The position numbers and the translations under genes are program-made. Of a DNA stretch of 9,919 bases, positions 1 through 7,138 are shown piece after piece; positions within the stretch are counted from its first letter, which is position 1, and the number at the start of each line of letters is the position of its first letter. The notes beneath the pieces were generated by a model. It was not told where the DNA came from. It saw nothing but the letters and a program-made list of their open reading frames with translations, and made no database searches. Origin of the DNA: JANQIO01 sp036351375 (GTDB lineage Bacteria; Pseudomonadota; Gammaproteobacteria; Pseudomonadales; Halieaceae). The DNA is taken from assembly GCA_036351375.1 (NCBI GenBank), contig JAZBOY010000286.1, positions 1 through 9,919 on the forward strand, given 5' to 3'.

Positions 1-115
1 CTATATCGACATGGGCGACCACGACGGCGCCCGCAGCATCCTCGAAGAAGTCACAGAGGCCGGCAGCGAGGCCCAGCAGGGCGAAGCTCGCCAGCTGCTG
101 GAGGGCATTGACTGA
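1..115 (+). CDS. fimV: FimV C-terminal end (partial, 5' end outside window)
   Basis: Only the last 37 codons are present, read from base 2 to the TGA at 113-115. They begin YIDMGDHDGARSILEEV and continue with a Gln/Glu-rich helix ending in LLEGID. This matches, from memory, the conserved C-terminal helical (TPR-like) domain of FimV: an aromatic-IDMGD start, GAR-x-ILEEV, then a Q-rich helix with paired leucines. FimV is a large inner-membrane, peptidoglycan-binding protein that organises cell poles, type IV pilus assembly and twitching motility in Pseudomonas-like bacteria. Its position directly upstream of truA is the usual one. The LysM, membrane and acidic repeat regions lie outside the window, so their integrity cannot be judged. 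The coding end overlaps the truA start by eight bases. Confidence 0.88.
   Translation, partial: YIDMGDHDGARSILEEVTEAGSEAQQGEARQLLEGID
100..105 (+). promoter_or_regulatory. Shine-Dalgarno for truA inside the fimV end
   Basis: GGAGGG lies in the last fimV codons, only 3-4 bases before a TTG at 108. It is the only strong ribosome-binding sequence nearby and supports the TTG start. The spacing is shorter than the usual 5-9 bases, so initiation may be modest and may depend on ribosomes finishing fimV. Confidence 0.5.
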
Positions 116-947
116 CTTCGATGCGGAGACACCCGTCTCCGTTACTTCCCAACGTGTAGCCCTGTGGGTGGAGTACGACGGTACTCGCTTCAGCGGCTGG
201 CAGCTGCAGCGTGGCAGCGATGTCAGCAGCGTGCAGGGCGCCCTTGAATCAGCTCTCGGCTTCGTTGCCAATCATCCCGTCCGACTCCACTGTGCCGGCC
301 GCACTGACGCCGGCGTGCACGCCACCGCCCAACTGGTGCACTTCGACGCCGAGCACCCGCGCGCCCTGCAGTCCTGGCTGCGAGGCGCCAATGCCAATTT
401 GCCGTCTACGGTAGCCGTACGCGGCGGCCAGCTGGTGCCCTCGGACTTTCACGCTCGATTCAGCGCACTGTCCAGGCGTTATCGCTACCTGATCGACAAC
501 AGCCCGGTGAGCCCGGCCATCGGCCACGACTACCTGGCGTGGGTGCGCCAGCCGCTGGACAGCGAGCGCATGCACGAGGCCGCCCAGCAGCTGCTGGGCG
601 AGCGGGACTTTTCTTCCTTCCGCGCCGCCGCCTGCCAGTCGAGCACGCCCATGCGGCGCGTGGATTTTCTCCGGGTCTATCGCCGCGGCAGCCTGGTGGT
701 GATCGAAATCCAGGCCAACGCTTTTCTGCACCACATGGTGCGCAATATTGCCGGGGCGCTCATCAGTGTGGGCAAGAACGGCCTGGAACCGAATTGGCTG
801 GCCGAACTGCTGGCGTTGAGGGATAGAACACTGGCGCCTGATACTGCGCCGGCAGGGGGGCTTTACCTGGTGGGGGTGGAGTACCCGGGGGAGTTCGCGC
901 TGTCGCCGCCCCCTCCCGGCCCCTGGTTCCTGCCGGACGCCGACTGA
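108..947 (+). CDS. truA: tRNA pseudouridine(38-40) synthase TruA
   Basis: TruA isomerises uridines 38, 39 and 40 in the anticodon arm of many tRNAs to pseudouridine, in the cytoplasm. The 279-residue product has the family hallmarks in order. These are VALWVEYDGTRFSGWQ (17-32), the catalytic loop CAGRTDAGVHA (62-72) with nucleophile Asp67 (equivalent to E. coli Asp60), and FHARFSALSRRYRYLID (114-130) with the conserved Tyr125. DFSSFRAA (167-174) and NAFLHHMVRNI (204-214) follow. The start is a TTG eight bases inside fimV. No in-frame ATG exists before the first beta strand, and the next GTG (168) would cut that strand away. The C-terminus carries four consecutive prolines (267-270) shortly before the stop. 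The length is normal for the family. It is the first full gene of the operon, followed by a 44-base gap. Confidence 0.96.
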   Translation: MTDFDAETPVSVTSQRVALWVEYDGTRFSGWQLQRGSDVSSVQGALESALGFVANHPVRLHCAGRTDAGVHATAQLVHFDAEHPRALQSWLRGANANLPSTVAVRGGQLVPSDFHARFSALSRRYRYLIDNSPVSPAIGHDYLAWVRQPLDSERMHEAAQQLLGERDFSSFRAAACQSSTPMRRVDFLRVYRRGSLVVIEIQANAFLHHMVRNIAGALISVGKNGLEPNWLAELLALRDRTLAPDTAPAGGLYLVGVEYPGEFALSPPPPGPWFLPDAD

Positions 948-967
948 CTGCATCACTATCCCCCATC

Positions 968-976
968 TGGTACTAT
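968..976 (+). promoter_or_regulatory. Candidate extended -10 promoter ahead of trpF
   Basis: The 44-base truA-trpF gap contains TGGTACTAT, which fits an extended -10 (TG-n-TAnnaT). No good -35 hexamer is visible at 16-18 bases, which is acceptable for extended -10 promoters. A start about seven bases downstream (near 983) would give a leader of about 9 bases to the GTG at 992, or about 21 bases to the GTG at 1004. Read this way, the site would give trpF and downstream genes transcription independent of fimV-truA. It is inferred from sequence only. Confidence 0.35.
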
Positions 977-991
977 CTCGCTCTTGCCAGA

Positions 992-1678
992 GTGACCGTA
1001 ACCGTGGCCCGCACCCGTATTAAAATTTGTGGCATTACCCGTCCGGAAGACGCCCAGGCAGCAGCGGCTGCAGGCGCCGACGCCATTGGCCTGGTGTTCT
1101 ACCCGACTAGCCCTCGTGCGGTAACCATCGAACAGGCGCAGGCGGTTCTCGCCGCGACGCCCGCCCTGGTTACCCGGGTCGGTCTGTTCGTGGACGCAGA
1201 CGCCGGCTGGGTGGCCGAGGTGGCCAGAGAGCTGTCGCTGGACCTGTTGCAGCTGCACGGTGATGAGTCGGTAGAGTATTGCGAGACGCTGCAATACCCT
1301 TGGATGAAGGCGCTGCGTGTGCGCCCGGACACGGACGTGGCGGCCGAGGTCGCTCGCTACGCGGCCGGGTCAGCTGTGTTGCTGGATGCCTACAAGCAGG
1401 GCGTTCCCGGCGGTACTGGCGAGAGCTTCGACTGGACACAAGCCCCGGCCGAAGCCACTGTGCCGCTGGTGCTGGCGGGCGGTCTCGAGCCAGGCAACGT
1501 GGGCGCTGCCATCGACACACTCAGGCCTTATGCCGTGGATGTCTCCGGAGGCGTGGAAAGCGCGCCGGGTATCAAGTCGCCGGAACGCATAGCGGCGTTT
1601 GCCCGCGCCGTGGCGCAGGCGGATGGCCGGCTGGAGGAGCAGGGCTCTGAACCCCGCCTGGTAACAAGCAGTAACTGA
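992..1678 (+). CDS. trpF: Phosphoribosylanthranilate isomerase TrpF
   Basis: TrpF is a cytoplasmic (beta/alpha)8-barrel enzyme that converts N-(5-phosphoribosyl)anthranilate to CdRP, the third step of tryptophan synthesis. Visible motifs are KICGIT with catalytic Cys13 (11-16), the phosphate-side GLFVD (64-68) and LLQLHGDE (85-92). The general acid Asp132 lies in LLDAYKQGVPGGTGESFDW (130-148), followed by LAGGLEPGNV (161-170) and VDVSGGVESAPGIKS (182-196). At 228 residues it is slightly longer than usual because of a short polar C-terminal tail after residue 210. The start is uncertain. GTG at 992 and GTG at 1004 are both in frame, neither has a clear Shine-Dalgarno, and starting at 1004 would give MARTRIKICGIT, equally compatible with the family. 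It is a stand-alone TrpF, not fused to TrpC as in E. coli. Confidence 0.96.
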   Translation: MTVTVARTRIKICGITRPEDAQAAAAAGADAIGLVFYPTSPRAVTIEQAQAVLAATPALVTRVGLFVDADAGWVAEVARELSLDLLQLHGDESVEYCETLQYPWMKALRVRPDTDVAAEVARYAAGSAVLLDAYKQGVPGGTGESFDWTQAPAEATVPLVLAGGLEPGNVGAAIDTLRPYAVDVSGGVESAPGIKSPERIAAFARAVAQADGRLEEQGSEPRLVTSSN

Positions 1679-1679
1679 C

Positions 1680-1700
1680 CCGGTGCCCGAGTCGTACCGG
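1680..1700 (+). other. Small intercistronic hairpin between trpF and trpB
   Basis: CCGGT at 1680-1684 is complementary to ACCGG at 1696-1700. The stem can extend inward by a G-U and a C-G pair to seven base pairs with a seven-base loop. It begins two bases after the trpF stop and ends 21 bases before the trpB ATG. No U-run follows, so it is not an intrinsic terminator. It could protect or separate the mRNA segments, but a stem this short can also arise by chance. Confidence 0.3.
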
Positions 1701-1710
1701 AACCCAAGAC

Positions 1711-1717
1711 GAGAGAG
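1711..1717 (+). promoter_or_regulatory. Ribosome binding site that fixes the trpB start
   Basis: A GAGAGAG purine run ends four bases before the ATG at 1722. An upstream in-frame GTG at 1683 has no such element, sits inside the small hairpin and would add 13 residues unlike the family N-terminus. The ATG is therefore preferred. Confidence 0.6.
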
Positions 1718-1721
1718 TGCA

Positions 1722-2939
<1,218 letters not shown>

Positions 2940-2949
2940 GGCGGCGGCG

Positions 2950-3822
2950 ATGAGTAATCAGACCGGTCGCATCGCCAGGCGTTTTGCTGAACTGGCCGCC
3001 AGTGGCCGCAAGGCAGTGATTCCCTACCTGGTGGCCGGCGACCCGCTGGCAGACATCAGCGTGCCGCTGATGCACCGACTGGTGCAGGCGGGGGCGGATA
3101 TCATCGAGCTGGGTGTGCCGTTCTCCGACCCGATGGCGGAGGGGCCGACGATCCAGCGCGGCCACGAGCGCGCGCTGGACAAAGGCGTGCGCCTGCGTGA
3201 TGCGCTGGCCATGGTGGCCGAGTTCCGGAAGCGGGACAGCGACACCCCAGTGCTGCTGATGGGCTACGCCAATCCGGTGGTGGGCATGGGTTTTGCCCGC
3301 TTCGCCGACCGCGCCAGTGAGGTGGGCCTGGACGCGCTGCTCACCGTCGATATGCCGCCGGAAGAGGTGGAGGCCCTCAACGCTGAACTGAAGCGCACCG
3401 GGCTCGACAACATCTTCCTGGTGGCACCCACGACGCCTCCGGAGCGCGTGGAAAAAATCACTGAGGTGGCCACCGGCTTCGTTTATTATGTGTCCCTCAA
3501 GGGCGTTACCGGTGCCGGCCACCTGGATGTGGACAGTGTGTCCGAGCATGTGGCGCTGATACGCCGCTTCACACAGCTACCGGTGGCAGTTGGCTTCGGC
3601 ATCAAGGATGCCAAATCCGCGGCGCGGGTGGCGCATGAAGCTGATGGCGTCGTGGTGGGTAGCGCACTGGTGCAGTTGATGGCCGACAGGGCGGCCGCGG
3701 GAGCCTCGCAGGATGAGATTCTCGAGGCGGCAGCGACCCTGCTGGCGGATATTCGCGCCGGTGTCGACAGCGTTACTCCCTCTGGCACGGCCGAGGGGAT
3801 GGAACGCCAGGCGGCTGAGTAG
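2950..3822 (+). CDS. trpA: Tryptophan synthase alpha subunit TrpA
   Basis: TrpA cleaves indole-3-glycerol phosphate to indole and glyceraldehyde-3-phosphate, passing indole to TrpB in the alpha2-beta2 complex. Motifs in the 290-residue barrel are PYLVAGDP (25-32), IIELGVPFSDPMAEGPTIQ (51-69), YYVSLKGVTGAG (179-190) with Tyr179 and Thr187, and the phosphate-binding GFGIKD (215-220) and GVVVGSALV (233-241). Catalytic Glu53 (E. coli Glu49) is present. The second carboxylate, Asp60 in E. coli, is Glu at position 64 here. The rest of the active-site motifs look intact, so I expect an active enzyme. The product is about 20 residues longer than E. coli TrpA, mainly from a polar C-terminal tail. The ATG at 2950 has a well-spaced GAGG. 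An in-frame ATG at 2881 lies inside trpB and is rejected. Confidence 0.97.
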   Translation: MSNQTGRIARRFAELAASGRKAVIPYLVAGDPLADISVPLMHRLVQAGADIIELGVPFSDPMAEGPTIQRGHERALDKGVRLRDALAMVAEFRKRDSDTPVLLMGYANPVVGMGFARFADRASEVGLDALLTVDMPPEEVEALNAELKRTGLDNIFLVAPTTPPERVEKITEVATGFVYYVSLKGVTGAGHLDVDSVSEHVALIRRFTQLPVAVGFGIKDAKSAARVAHEADGVVVGSALVQLMADRAAAGASQDEILEAAATLLADIRAGVDSVTPSGTAEGMERQAAE

Positions 3823-3856
3823 GCGCGGCCAATAACAAGCTGACAGGCGAGAGACG

Positions 3857-4732
3857 ATGAGCTGGTACGACAAGATACTGCCCTCCGGGGTCCGCAAGCA
3901 GGCTGGCGAGCGCCGCACCACGGTGCCGGAAGGGCTGTGGAAAAAGTGCGTCAAGTGCGAGGCGGTGCTGTACCGGCCCGACCTGGAGCGCAATGCCGAT
4001 GTCTGCCCGAAGTGCGACCACCACATGCGAATCGGCGCCCGCCGTCGGCTCGATATCTTCCTCGACGAGGAGGGCAGGGAAGAGGTGTTCGCCGACGTTG
4101 AGCCCATCGACCGGCTCAAGTTCCGCGATACCAAGCGCTACCGCGACCGCCTCGCCGCCGCCCAGCGCAATACCGGCGAAAAGGACGCGCTGGTCGCCAT
4201 GCGTGGCACCCTGCAGGGCATGCCGGTGGTGGTGGCAGCTTTCGACTTCAGCTTCCACGGCGGCTCCATGGGCTACGCGGTGGGCGAGAAGTTCACGCGC
4301 GCAGCACAGCTGGCCCTGGAAGAACGCATTCCTTTTGTTTGCTTCAGCGCCTCCGGTGGCGCGCGTATGCAGGAAGCACTGATCTCCTTGATGCAGATGG
4401 CCAAGACCAGCGCCGTGCTGGAGCGCCTCAAGTTGTCCTCCGTGCCCTACATTTCAGTCATGACAGATCCCATCTACGGCGGCGTGTCTGCAAGCCTGGC
4501 GCTGCTGGGCGATGTCAACGTTGCCGAGCCGGATGCGCGGGCGGGCTTTGCCGGGCCCAACGTGATCGAACAGACCATCCGCCAGAAATTGCCCAAGGGT
4601 TTCCAGCGCAGCGAATTCCTCCTCGATCACGGCGCGATCGACATGATCGTTCACCGCCGGGAGATGCGCGATACCCTCGCGCGCCTGCTGTTCAAGTTCA
4701 CCGGGCGTGCGGCCGCCGCCAGCGGGGTGTAA
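3857..4732 (+). CDS. accD: Acetyl-CoA carboxylase carboxyltransferase subunit beta AccD
   Basis: AccD pairs with AccA to form the carboxyltransferase that moves CO2 from carboxybiotin to acetyl-CoA, giving malonyl-CoA for fatty acid synthesis. The N-terminal zinc ribbon is complete: Cys31, Cys34, Cys50 and Cys53, within KKCVKCEAVLYR and VCPKCDHHMRIG. The crotonase-like fold follows, with DFSFHGGSMGYAVGEKF (130-146), SASGGARMQEAL (164-175), TDPIYGGVSASLALLGDV (203-220) and GFQRSEFLLDHGAID (248-262). Two spots depart from the usual sequence. DARAG (226-230) replaces the common KALIG, and the next motif reads FAGPNVIEQT with Asn235 where Arg is usual. The length of 291 is normal. GAGAG precedes the ATG by four bases. 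The stop TAA shares its last base with the folC ATG. In E. coli the zinc ribbon also binds accD/accA mRNA; nothing here tests that. Confidence 0.97.
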   Translation: MSWYDKILPSGVRKQAGERRTTVPEGLWKKCVKCEAVLYRPDLERNADVCPKCDHHMRIGARRRLDIFLDEEGREEVFADVEPIDRLKFRDTKRYRDRLAAAQRNTGEKDALVAMRGTLQGMPVVVAAFDFSFHGGSMGYAVGEKFTRAAQLALEERIPFVCFSASGGARMQEALISLMQMAKTSAVLERLKLSSVPYISVMTDPIYGGVSASLALLGDVNVAEPDARAGFAGPNVIEQTIRQKLPKGFQRSEFLLDHGAIDMIVHRREMRDTLARLLFKFTGRAAAASGV

Positions 4733-5943
4733 TGCCGCAGCGATCCCTGGGTGAGTGGCTCAGCTACCTCGAACAACTGCATCCCAACCCGATTGATCTA
4801 GGCCTCGCCCGCGTCGGCGAGGTGGCGGGGCGCCTGGGCCTGCTGCAACCGGAACCCACGGTAGTGACCATTGCCGGGACCAACGGCAAGGGCTCGAGTT
4901 CTGCGGTCCTTGAAGCCATAGCCATGGACGCCGGCCGCAGGGTGGGCGTTTTCACGTCGCCACACCTGCTGCACTACAACGAGCGCATCCGCATCGACGG
5001 CAAGCCGGTCGGCGATCTAGCGATCATCGCTGCGTTTCAAGCCATCGAGGAAGCGCGGGGCGAGCTGTCCCTGACCTACTTCGAATTCGGTGCACTGGCG
5101 GCACTGTGGGTGTTTGCCCGCCAGCCCCTGGACCTGCTGGTACTGGAAGTGGGCCTGGGCGGCCGGCTGGACGCCGTTAATATTATTGACGCCGACCTGG
5201 CAATCATCACCTCCATCAGCCTCGACCACGAGGCCTGGCTGGGCAGCGACCGCGAGACCATCGGCGGTGAGAAGGCCGGCATTCTGCGACCGGGTATCAC
5301 GGCAGTTATTGCCGACCCGGATCCGCCCCGGTCGGTCGCTGACAGGCTGGCAAAGCTCGGCTGCGATGCAAGCTTCTACGCAGTCGACGAGCACGCCGGG
5401 CTGGCCGGCCGATCCGCACTGCGGCCGGAAAACGTCTTTGCCGGGCGTGAAGCGGCGGCGAGGCTGGGCATGACAGTCGATGACGCGCGGCTGGAGCAGC
5501 TCCTGGCTGAGCTGGTGGTGCCCGGGCGGCTGCAGCGCCTGCAGCACCAGGGCCGGCCGGTGGTACTCGATGTGGCGCACAATCCGGCCGCCATCGCCAA
5601 TCTGCTGGCGTGGCTGGAGAGGGAAGTTCCGGGCCCGCGCCTTGCGCTGTTTGCCGTCCTGTCTGACAAGGACATCCATGCTATGATTCCGCCCTGTTCA
5701 GCGGCCTTCGCGCACTGGTTCCTGCCCGCTTTGCCCGGCGTTTCCCGGGCCCTGCCGGCGGGCGCTGTGGCGGGGGTCCTGGAAGAGACCGGCGTGCACC
5801 AGGTGTCGCTCTGCGACGGCATGGCAGAGGCCTGGCAGGCCGCTCAGGCCTGGGGAGAAGAGGGCACCGTCGTAGTGTTCGGCTCTTTTTATACCGTGGC
5901 CGGTTTCATGGAGCTCCTGGGGGAGGGGCCTGACAAGGCGTGA
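4732..5943 (+). CDS. folC: Bifunctional dihydrofolate/folylpolyglutamate synthase FolC
   Basis: FolC adds the first glutamate to dihydropteroate and then extends the polyglutamate tail of folates, using ATP. The 403-residue product has the P-loop TIAGTNGKGSS (46-56), TSPHLLHYNERIRIDG (75-90), VLEVGLGGRLDAVN (137-150), and TSISLDHEAWLG...EKAGILRPG (160-188) with the normally carbamylated Lys181. VLDVAHNPAAIANL (278-291) opens the C-terminal domain, followed by LSDKD and VVVFGSFYTVAGF near the end. The ATG overlaps the accD TAA by one base (TAATG), indicating termination-reinitiation. The reading frame is open far upstream into accD, but that part is accD antiframe. Relative to E. coli FolC (about 422 residues) the segment between the central ATPase domain and the C-terminal domain, near 214-245, looks shortened. 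Both activities are inferred from the family. Confidence 0.95.
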   Translation: MPQRSLGEWLSYLEQLHPNPIDLGLARVGEVAGRLGLLQPEPTVVTIAGTNGKGSSSAVLEAIAMDAGRRVGVFTSPHLLHYNERIRIDGKPVGDLAIIAAFQAIEEARGELSLTYFEFGALAALWVFARQPLDLLVLEVGLGGRLDAVNIIDADLAIITSISLDHEAWLGSDRETIGGEKAGILRPGITAVIADPDPPRSVADRLAKLGCDASFYAVDEHAGLAGRSALRPENVFAGREAAARLGMTVDDARLEQLLAELVVPGRLQRLQHQGRPVVLDVAHNPAAIANLLAWLEREVPGPRLALFAVLSDKDIHAMIPPCSAAFAHWFLPALPGVSRALPAGAVAGVLEETGVHQVSLCDGMAEAWQAAQAWGEEGTVVVFGSFYTVAGFMELLGEGPDKA

Positions 5944-6587
5944 ACGATATTCTTAAACAGCGGCTGGTGGGCGCCCTGGTGCTGATCGCGCTGGGCGTGA
6001 TTTTCTGGCCTGTGCTCTTTGTGGAAGGCGAGCGTGGCTCGCTTGACCGTGAGACCCAACTCGAGCCCATGCCGGCACTGGAAGATGTCACCATACCGGC
6101 GCCGCAACCCATCGATGGCGTAGAACCGGCGCGACCTGCGCCTGAGCCCACCCCCGAAGAGCTGGCCGCACTGCCAGCGGAGGCCGATCAGGAGGCTGCG
6201 CCGGAACCCGAACCGGAACCAGCGCCGGCCCCGCAGCCCAAACCCAAGCCCAAACCCAAGCCAAAGCGCGCCGCCGTTCCGCCGCTGCCGGATACCGAGG
6301 GCGAGCGGGCTGCACCGGCGAGCCCCGCCCTCGATGACCAGGGCATTCCCATTGCCTGGGTGCTGCAGGTCGCCTCGGTGAGCAGCCGCGAGAAAGCCGA
6401 CCAGCTCACCGCCAGCCTCATCGGCCATGGTTACAAGGCCTATCACCGCGCCATCCGCCGCGACGACGCTGTCCTGTACCGGGTGTTTATTGGCCCCGTG
6501 TTTGAGCGCGAGAAGCTGGCAGCAGTAAAGCGGGATATCGACAAACAGTTGAACGTGAGCGCGCTGATCGCGCGCTACGTGCCCTGA
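5940..6587 (+). CDS. dedD: SPOR-domain inner-membrane protein, DedD-like
   Basis: The product has 215 residues. A short positively charged cytoplasmic end (MNDILKQR) is followed by one hydrophobic helix at about 9-28. A long periplasmic linker rich in Pro, Glu and Lys (about 40-130) includes alternating Glu-Pro and Lys-Pro runs at 89-110. A C-terminal SPOR domain follows (about 137-214; AWVLQVASVSSREKADQL, GYKAYHR, YRVFIGP). SPOR domains bind denuded septal glycan, and E. coli DedD helps septal peptidoglycan synthesis during division. Its place between folC and cvpA is the standard dedD position. The GTG start overlaps the folC TGA (GTGA) and gives an N-terminus like other DedD proteins. GGAGGGG at 5922-5928 is rather far upstream, so translation is probably coupled. 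Paralogous SPOR proteins exist, so the symbol rests on gene order plus architecture. Confidence 0.88.
   Translation: MNDILKQRLVGALVLIALGVIFWPVLFVEGERGSLDRETQLEPMPALEDVTIPAPQPIDGVEPARPAPEPTPEELAALPAEADQEAAPEPEPEPAPAPQPKPKPKPKPKRAAVPPLPDTEGERAAPASPALDDQGIPIAWVLQVASVSSREKADQLTASLIGHGYKAYHRAIRRDDAVLYRVFIGPVFEREKLAAVKRDIDKQLNVSALIARYVP
6237..6266 (+). repeat. Lys-Pro coding microrepeat in the SPOR protein linker
   Basis: Two perfect copies of the 12-base unit CCCAAACCCAAG (6237-6260) are followed by a degenerate CCAAAG. They encode five Pro-Lys pairs (residues 100-109). The unit length is a multiple of three, so gain or loss of copies changes linker length without a frameshift. Confidence 0.85.
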
Positions 6588-6593
6588 GCGGGA

Positions 6594-7094
6594 ATGAGCT
6601 GGCTGGACTGGACCATATTGGGCATCGTTGCCCTGTCGACCCTGATCAGCCTCAAGCGCGGCTTTGTCAAAGAGGCGCTGTCGCTGGGCGCGTGGGTCGC
6701 GGCGTTCCTGATCTCCACGGCCTTTGCCGGGCGCATGAGCCTGCTGCTCACGGATTACATCACCAATGACCCGGTTCGGTACGCGGCGGGCTACATGATA
6801 CTCTTCCTGTCCACGCTGGTGCTGGGTTCCCTGATCAACAGGCTGCTGGCGCAGGTGATCAAGGCCACCGGCCTCAGCGGGGCCGACCGGGTGCTGGGAA
6901 CAGTATTCGGGTTTGCCCGCGGGCTGGTCCTGGTGCTGGTCATGTTGTTCGTCATGCAGGCCCTGCTGGAGCCCGATGAACAGGACTTCATGCAGGAATC
7001 GCGGCTGGTGCCGCACCTGGCCATGGTGGAACAGTGGGCGCGGGACGTGTTTGACCGGGCCAGCGCCAACGGTCAACTGCCGTGGGCAAGTTAG
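6594..7094 (+). CDS. cvpA: CvpA family inner-membrane protein
   Basis: This is a 166-residue membrane protein with four probable transmembrane segments at about 5-22, 27-45, 62-84 and 102-124. The family signature GLSGADRVLGTVFGFARG (93-110) joins the third and fourth segments. The end is a soluble amphipathic tail. CvpA was named for colicin V production in E. coli, where it lies upstream of purF in the purine regulon. Its molecular role is not well settled, though it is linked to envelope homeostasis. The cvpA-purF pairing here is the conserved one. ATG at 6594 follows the SPOR gene stop by six bases, with GAGCGGGA immediately upstream. The starting sequence MSWLDWTILGIV is typical. I infer the family with high confidence and no specific biochemical activity. 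Confidence 0.93.
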   Translation: MSWLDWTILGIVALSTLISLKRGFVKEALSLGAWVAAFLISTAFAGRMSLLLTDYITNDPVRYAAGYMILFLSTLVLGSLINRLLAQVIKATGLSGADRVLGTVFGFARGLVLVLVMLFVMQALLEPDEQDFMQESRLVPHLAMVEQWARDVFDRASANGQLPWAS

Positions 7095-7138
7095 GGGGCG
7101 GGGTGGACTGTGCTTGAACAAAGCGGAGAAATCGAGAC

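Noticed and set aside
1683..1721. GTG start adding 13 residues to TrpB
   Set aside because: The extra residues do not resemble TrpB and have no ribosome-binding site, whereas the ATG at 1722 has a GAGAGAG run at good spacing.
3823..3856. A terminator or promoter between trpA and accD
   Set aside because: The 34 bases contain no stable stem followed by U residues and no convincing -10/-35 pair, only the accD ribosome site.
4339..4731. Upstream extension of the folC frame by 131 codons
   Set aside because: It overlaps conserved accD coding sequence in another frame, and the FolC family N-terminus begins at the ATG at 4732, which overlaps the accD stop.
5889..7121. A 410-codon open frame on the minus strand across the SPOR gene and cvpA
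   Set aside because: It is antisense to two well-supported genes, its product is rich in Arg, Gln, His and Gly with low complexity and no recognisable motif, and GC-rich codon use commonly keeps such frames open.
7095..7138. A purF promoter or PurR operator in the cvpA-purF gap
   Set aside because: TTGAAC at 7114-7119 looks like a -35, but no -10 hexamer lies at the right distance, and no PurR-like palindrome is present.
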